Part shown: piece after piece, positions 58,560 through 64,000 of the stretch
Numbering within the stretch: the stretch's first letter is position 1
Layout of the letters: every line of letters starts with the position of its first letter
Origin: Diphasiastrum complanatum
Lineage: Eukaryota > Streptophyta > Lycopodiopsida > Lycopodiales > Lycopodiaceae
Length of the DNA stretch: 64,000 bases
Assembly: GCA_029204225.1 (NCBI GenBank)
Contig: CM055109.1
Span: 27,348,178 to 27,412,177 of the forward strand
Direction of reading: 5' to 3'
Notes under the pieces: model-generated
Databases searched by the model: none
What the model was told of the DNA's origin: nothing
What the model saw: the letters and a program-made list of their open reading frames with translations, nothing else
Made by a program: the position numbers and the translations under genes

Positions 58560-59100
58560 GCCTGCTGGAAATCCATGGCCCTTCCCTTGCAATCATAAAG
58601 ACATACCCACAAGAAGACTTCCTGTGGTCAGGGTCACCACCCCAATCAGAATCAGTGTAGGCAATGGTAATTTTGTTGTCTCCACTCTATGTCACTCCGT
58701 AATTTTTTGTATTTCTTAAAAACTTCAATACTGGTTTTGCTCCTAACCAATGCTCCTCTCTAGGATTAGTTAGATATTCGGTTAGTTTGTTTACTGCCAA
58801 TGCTTTGCTTGGCCTTGTACACACGACTGCATACATCAACCATCCAATCAATTTTCTATATGGTTTTCTTTTCATTCCTTTCTTTTCTTTGCACTTCTGT
58901 TCTTGGCTCCTCCATAGTGTCCTCCTCATTAAACACCACATCTCTTGAAAGTGTTACTTTGTTTTATACTGGATCATATAGCTTGTATCCACATGCATTT
59001 GTTGGATACCCCACAAACAAACATGTTATGCCTTCTGGGCCAAGCTTGTGCCTTAACTTGTGTGCATAAGCAACATCTGAATATTCTCATGTGTTCTACT
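58560..59100 (-). pseudogene. Co-F: copia fragment with RT deleted
   Basis: Minus strand. 59,100-58,900 carries the integrase end (AHKLRHKLGPEGITCLFVGY, PTNACGYKLYDP, VTLSRDVVFNEED). It passes directly into the RT end (YRKLIGWLMYAVVCTRPSKA, HWLGAKPVLKFLRNTKNYGV) and then RNase H start (YTDSDWGGDPDHRKSSCGYV, near 58,640). Nearly the whole catalytic RT, including YVDD, is missing between the two. A TGA at 58,687-58,689 and a TAA near 58,965 break the frame. Confidence 0.85.
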
Positions 59101-59461
59101 TCTGGCTTCCTTCCAATTAATTTATTCAATCAAAGTTATATTTACATTTGCTTTCAATGTTGTAATTAATCAATATTGATACGTTAAAAGGGAATATAAC
59201 AGTTTTGTAATGTATTTGTATCTTTTCATTAGGTTGTATTATTTATGTGTAATATGATATATTTGAGTTTACTCCTAAGCCACCTTGCTCCATTGTTAAT
59301 GTGTTTGATTATGTTGGATTATTCTCCTTCCTACTAATCGGCTGATCGTTTTTTAATTTTCATCCAACTGTTTATCCAGTTCTGTGGATTTTTTCATGTT
59401 TTACACAATGCTACATACCTATGTAACTAGCAGTACTTCAAATCCCTATTGGTCCATTTAG

Positions 59462-60504
59462 TGTTGGGGGCTAAATGGCAAGTTACCCTTGGATAAGGGT
59501 TATCCTTAGGATTAAGGGTATGTGCCTTTGGATAAGGGCAAGCAAGCGACTATACCTTGGTCAAAGGTATGGAGTCACGTGACCATTGGTTAAGGGGTAC
59601 CCTTAGGATTAAGGATAGGTGTCTTAGATTAAGGTACTAGTGTCATTGGTTAAGGACAGGTAGGTGTCTATGTCTTGGATGGAGGTATGGAACCTAGAGA
59701 GGTGTTAGAAAGTCATTGGATGATTGTTTTTCTAAACCTTGGGCCTCAACCTTGAATCATATCACTTTATTGGTCTAGGACCAAAGTATATTTGCGCAAC
59801 TTGGGCATTGGGTCCTAGTAGGAGGGCGCCCTCCCAAAGGGTCCATTGAGTTCCCAACTCCCACAAGAAAGGCATTCAAAGAGTCATAGGTTATGGAAGG
59901 AGTCTCTTGACATTCCATAAGCCTATGGAGGCTCTTGGAGATTCTTTAACTCCCCTAGTCTTTTCTCTCTCTCATTGGATGAGCATGGAACTCCATAGTG
60001 CATTGGAGTGGTCCATGGGCCATCTATACGAGGGTAGTAGGGCGCCCATTGTGGGGGAGAGATCTCTCTTGTTTGCTTTGCTTATGCTCTAGTGTTGCTA
60101 CTAGTGTGTAGAGTGCTTTCTTGTGGTAATATGTTTAAGGTTTAGATCTTGCTTACGGTATGGGACATAAGTAGGATTTAGATCTTGAGTATGCTATGGA
60201 GTGTTGTGGTATGCTTGTGATTTGTTTATGGTTAGCAAGGGGGTTCTAGATAGGTCCTGCTTGGAGCTTGGATCTAGCTATGGTTGGGTGGTGAATACTT
60301 GAGGCCAGCTTGTTATCTATCTTTGTGTTTAAAGAGTAGGGACACAGGTGGAGGAGAGATCCTTGGAGGCTTGCAGATCCTTACTTGCAAGTGGAGGCAT
60401 CCTAGCTTGGAGTTGAGGAGCATCTTGAAGCTTATAGGTTGCTTGGAGAACATTTGGAGGCTCTACCTTGGATTTGGAGGACTTCCTCACCTCTACTTGT
60501 AACA
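59462..60504 (+). mobile_element. Gy-D 5' LTR
   Basis: Complete LTR of 1043 bp from TGTTGGGGGC to CTTGTAACA, with TGTT/AACA ends, directly followed (one base apart) by TGGTATCAGAGC. The U3 side (59,485-59,690) has many short imperfect repeats such as TTGGATAAGGG, CCTTAGGATTAAGG and TTGGTTAAGG. Its right quarter matches the Gy-A LTR end. Confidence 0.9.
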
Positions 60505-60505
60505 G

Positions 60506-60517
60506 TGGTATCAGAGC
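60506..60517 (+). promoter_or_regulatory. Gy-D primer-binding site
   Basis: TGGTATCAGAGC, perfect complement to the 3' end of plant initiator tRNA-Met, one base after the LTR. It primes reverse transcription. Confidence 0.92.
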
Positions 60518-60852
60518 TAGACAAAGGATGGTAACCTTTCTAACCTTCTTCAAGTTCTATTAAGATCACCAACTAAATTTTTTTTGGGGAAGTTTATTGG
60601 CTTTTCTAGTTGTAGGAAGCTTGTAGTTGAAGTACCCAATGAATCTAGTTCTCTTTGGAAGAGAGTAGTGATGCTTATAGAATTGTTTAGGGGCTGATTT
60701 TTTATCATGATAGAGAAGTTTTAAAGTGGGCTTTGGATTTTTAAAAGTTCTGAAAAAAGATTTGTGGGATGATTAGAGGAAGTCTTCCTCTACGTACACA
60801 AACTTTCTTTTGCAAAAAGATTGATTCTAGCTATGTGTTTTGATCAAAACTA

Positions 60853-61510
60853 GTGTTTAAAGATAGGAACTTACAAGTGGTAAGTTCTTGGCTAAATGTT
60901 TGGAACAAATACTTTGCCATGAACCAATTCCCTGAATCTGAAAAGTTATCCACTGTCACCATGTTCCTTGAAGGAAGACCCTTAGTTTGGTGGGATGACT
61001 TAGTTGCAAAGGGCAATCAACCTTGTACATGGGACGATTTTTGCAAACTTTTTAGGGATTATTTTCTAGCACTTTTAGATGACTATGAACACTTAAAAGT
61101 TGAATCATCTAACCATGAATAAAGGTTTGAAACAATTAAAAAAAGCATTAACTTCAGCACCAATACTGCGTTCTCCAGATTGGACGATAGAGTTTCATGT
61201 TCATACACTTTATAGTGACATTCCGCTTAAGGTACAAATGTTAATATTTACTGATGGGTTACCAAAAGAATCTCAAGTGGATGTTCGTAGGAACCATCCA
61301 AAAACCCTAGAAGATACTATAAGGGTTGCAAAATACTTTGATGACACACCTAAGCCACCTAGGGGTCAACAGCCTAATGAGCAAAAAAAAGGTTTTCAAT
61401 TTAAGAGGAAGCATAGGGAAGCTTTTAGTGAAACACATCCCAATTCCAACAATCCTAAGAAAACCAAGAAAAACTTAAAAAAATCATCAAGGTGGCAATG
61501 ATAAAGTTGA
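60853..61510 (+). pseudogene. Gy-D gag with inserted pol fragment
   Basis: Gag core MFKDRNLQVVSSWLNVWNKY, FLEGRPLVWWDDLVAKGNQP, WDDFCKLFRDYF matches Gy-A gag. At about 61,130 the expected short segment is replaced by LKKALTSAPILRSPDWTIEF (to about 61,205), the RT-RNase H connection found in gypsy pol. Gag then resumes with LYSDIPLKVQM, FTDGLPKESQVDVR, TLEDTIRVAKYFDD and a Lys-rich tail. A TAA at 61,120 and frame changes separate the parts. The N-terminus upstream of 60,853 is lost. Confidence 0.85.
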
Positions 61511-61526
61511 AGCTTGTAAGAAGAAC

Positions 61527-62340
61527 TTGTGCTTCAAGTGCAATGGCAAGGGTCACCTTGCACGTGCTTACATCAAAAAACAAGCTTCAACCTCAAGTAA
61601 TCTATCTCGAAGTAATGATATGGATGTTTGTTTCCTTAGTTCTTTAGTTTTTGGCCCTAATGACCTTATTTGCATTAAAGTTAAAGTTAATGATCAAGTT
61701 GTTAATATTCTTTTTGACACGGGATTCACTCATAACTTTATTAATGTAAATTTGGTGCGGACGCTAAACCTTCCTACCTAAAAAAGTGAGAAAAAATATT
61801 GTGTGACAATGGCATCGGGAAGTAATTCCGATTTGATGGATTTTATTGTTCCTGATGTAGAATTGCACATTCAAGATTATTCTAAAAAACTAGAATTCCA
61901 TGCTGTTGCATTAGCTAATGTAGATATTGTTCTTGGAAAACAATGGCATTTTGATAAGAACAAGTTATTGAGAATTGCTTTTGTTGAAGTGTTGACACTA
62001 AAAATGTTAACCCTTATTCTAAACAGGAACTTAATTCCATTATGAAGATTTCTAATTTTAAAGTTTATTTATGTTTTCATAATGATATCATTTGTTGCAA
62101 TGATGAAGAACTTAACATAAATGCCATGAATATACCCAATGAGAACACTACAGAATTTGAAGCCTATAATGAACTTAGGCAGAAATTCAATGATGTTGTT
62201 TTAGACCTTCCTGTAGGTTTACCACCAGAAAGGACAGTTGATCATAAAATTGACCTAATACCTGGAGCAATTCCAATCGCATAGCATCCTTATAGGATGA
62301 GTGCACCGGAAGAGACTGAGGTAATAGGCAATTACATGAT
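61527..62340 (+). pseudogene. Gy-D zinc knuckle and protease
   Basis: Zinc knuckle CFKCNGKGHLARAY (61,530), where the fourth ligand Cys is Tyr. Protease follows: CIKVKVNDQVVNILFDTG with the active-site DTG (61,716), then NVNLVRTLNLPT, stop at 61,779, KSEKKYCVTMASGSNSDLMD and LEFHAVALANVDIVLGKQWH. After a frame change near 62,000 the linker reads AMNIPNENTTEFEAYNELRQ and LDLPVGLPPERTVDHKIDLI to a TAG at 62,282. Confidence 0.88.
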
Positions 62341-62343
62341 TAC

Positions 62344-62791
62344 TTGAAAAAGGGATGGATACAACCTAGTAAGTCTCCTTGGGCATCACCAGTGGTTCTA
62401 GTTGCCAAGAAGGATGGGACTATAAGGTTTTGCATCGACTATAAGAAATTGAACAAGGTAACCATTAAAAATAGATATTCATGGCCGCGGATGGATGATC
62501 TAATAGACTATCTTTGTGGTGTTGGGTACTCTACCAAGATAGATCTAAAATCGGGCTACCATCAGATACACATTAAGGTAGAAGATATACCAAAAACCGG
62601 GTTTCAAACTTGCTTTGGTCACTATGAATTTTTGGTGTTGCCTTCTGGTTTGACCAATGCACCGGCATCCAAAGGATGATGAACGATTTGGTCAGGCCAT
62701 ATTTGGGAAGATTCGTAGTGGTATTCTTAGATGATATCCTAGTGTTCGATAAGACTTTGGCGGAACATAAAGAGCATCTTAGAATTGTTTT
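62344..62791 (+). pseudogene. Gy-D reverse transcriptase, interrupted
   Basis: RT N-terminal two thirds: [35 protein letters not shown], motif [37 protein letters not shown], then after a small deletion near 62,665 [20 protein letters not shown] with the catalytic FLDD and [12 protein letters not shown]. The sequence stops precisely at 62,791 at a copia LTR end; the next RT codons (LDILRREK) are found at 16,217 on the other strand. Confidence 0.92.
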
Positions 62792-63326
62792 TGTTGATTT
62801 CACACGTGTGGATTGTCCACAACATGTACTTGTGATCTCCTAAGGTGTGTAGATGCATCAAGATCAAGACTAGATTGAGATTCAAGATCAATCTTAGATC
62901 CTATGGCAAAAACACACTACTACATGCATTCAATCACTTCCAACTCTCACTCACACGTGTGGGAAGTATTCAAAAAATATTCTAGGTAAAAACAAGCTGC
63001 TCTCCTCGGGTAGAGAGAGAAAAACCATCATGAGCTCTCGAGTAGAGAGAGAAAGCTAGAAATTTAATGACACTCAAAATCCACACAATCACCAAATCAA
63101 TTAGATCCAAAATGAGGAGTACAATGATACTAGTAGATCCACGAGCTACCACTATGCTTAACTATGATTGGACCACACTTTGTCACCTCTTAATCCTATT
63201 GGAGCATTGATCCATGCACCTCTTAATTCTATTGGACTATATTCAAGCACACCTCAAATTCCGATTGGACCTCACATGGTTCCACCTCTAAATCCTATTG
63301 GACCTCTTAGAATTCATCAAACAAAG
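62792..63326 (-). mobile_element. Copia LTR (Co-B family), reversed and truncated
   Basis: Starts TGTTGATTTCACACGTGTGG, the reverse complement of the Co-B LTR end, and follows it for about 535 bp with roughly ten differences counted by eye. It stops at CATCAAACAAAG; the outer 200 bp of the LTR are gone, replaced by the transposon piece at 63,330. CACACGTGTG palindromes lie at 62,801-62,810 and 62,952-62,961. Confidence 0.9.
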
Positions 63327-63329
63327 AAG

Positions 63330-64000
63330 ACTACATAAAGGAAATGTCACAATTGAAAAAAAGTGATAGACTATCTGAAAAATCGATAATTTCCTAATAA
63401 GCCATCAATATGAGGTGCTAAAACAAGGAGATTCTTATCCAATCACACATGCAAAGAATCTAGTGTCAACTATGGTATTTGAAAAGAAATTGTTCAGCCA
63501 CACAAGATTTTAAGAATAAAGGAAGTACCCGAATGCAAAAGGCACAAGTGTGGAAGAACTTTGACAAACTCATAGGTGTTATTAGAGAGAAAAACTTATC
63601 ATCAAAAGATATTAGTAATTTGCAAAAGTATTGCACCACATTTGTAAGATCTGTTGAGATTGTTCAGGAAAAACCTCATCACACATTACATGGTAATGTT
63701 CTATTATTTTGATGATATTACTATAAAATTAATCTCAGTCATAATGTTACTTATTTCTATTGATGCTACTTATTTCAACTGATGTTTGCAGCACATCATA
63801 CTACTTATTTTGCAAAGAAATATGGGAGTGGAGCTTAAGTATCTGGTCATCCCAAGGCATTAAAAAATTACATTGGCAAGCAAGAGGAGCATTTCATAGA
63901 GCTACAAATCATTGTGGACATAATTCAAAAAATAAATATTTAGTACAATTGTTCCAGTGGTTTTAAAAACGAGCATAGTTTAGATATCAAGCTAAAAACT
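63330..64000 (+). pseudogene. Unfamiliar transposon, copy 2 (partial, runs off window)
   Basis: Two exons. 63,330-63,692 matches the minus-strand element at 32,003-32,365, including AATGTCACAATTGAAAAAA, TCTTATCCAATCACACATGC, and protein blocks VWKNFDKLIGVIREKNLSSK and YCTTFV. A 99-bp intron (donor ATG|GTAATG, acceptor TTTGCAG) leads to 63,792-64,000: HHTTYFAKKYGSG, SIWSSQGI, LHWQARGAFHRATNHCGHNS and LVQLFQWF, matching 30,049-30,240. Several stops (63,393, 63,708, 63,964) mark it as dead. Here both blocks are co-linear, which gives the ancestral order. Confidence 0.7.

Overview
The window looks like nuclear DNA of a land plant with a large, repeat-rich genome. The grounds are one intron-bearing NAC transcription-factor gene, many decayed Ty1/copia and Ty3/gypsy retrotransposons primed by initiator-tRNA-Met-type sites, a Mutator-like transposon and long GA/CT microsatellites. 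The species cannot be read from the sequence; a fern or another non-grass lineage is possible, but this is a guess.

Layout. 1-1231 (-): the first two coding exons' worth and part of the last exon of a NAC gene, the only convincing host gene. 1.2-6.2 kb: AT-rich spacer with a GA microsatellite and an 84-bp tandem array. 6.2-12.4 kb: a gypsy gag-pol (Gy-A) fused in frame to the 3' half of a copia element (Co-A) with its 3' LTR. 12.5-16.2 kb: copia gag fragment, a solo-LTR-like piece and minus-strand gypsy remnants (Gy-B). 16.2-19.9 kb: copia Co-B (5' LTR to integrase). 20-22 kb: tandem repeats and a 1.5-kb purine-rich minisatellite. 22-30 kb: hAT-like zinc-finger remnant, LTR-like repeats, AT-rich spacer. 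30-33.4 kb (-): an unfamiliar multi-exon transposon-like gene carrying a C48 (Ulp1-type) protease motif. 33.4-35 kb (-): gypsy gag/protease (Gy-C). 36.4-44 kb (-): two copia deletion derivatives (Co-C, Co-D). 44-48 kb: LTR-like repeats, an unrecognised broken gene, microsatellite. 48.2-52 kb: copia Co-E, cut by a MITE-like insertion and then inverted. 52-55.3 kb (+): a MULE encoding DDE transposase, SWIM finger and Ulp1-like protease. 55.8-59.1 kb: tandem duplication, tRNA-like SINE piece, copia fragment Co-F. 59.5-62.8 kb (+): gypsy Gy-D, broken inside RT by a copia LTR (62,792). 63.3-64 kb: a second copy of the unfamiliar transposon.

How the parts relate. Nearly all ORFs are pieces of mobile elements with frameshifts, stops or internal deletions; none looks autonomous. 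Three points stand out: two unrelated-looking elements both carry C48 protease domains; the junctions at 16,217 and 62,792 appear to be the two flanks of one copia-into-gypsy insertion now about 46 kb apart in opposite orientation; and several elements are chimeras (gypsy/copia fusion, RNase-H-side fragment pasted into gag). Exon and LTR limits were read by eye.
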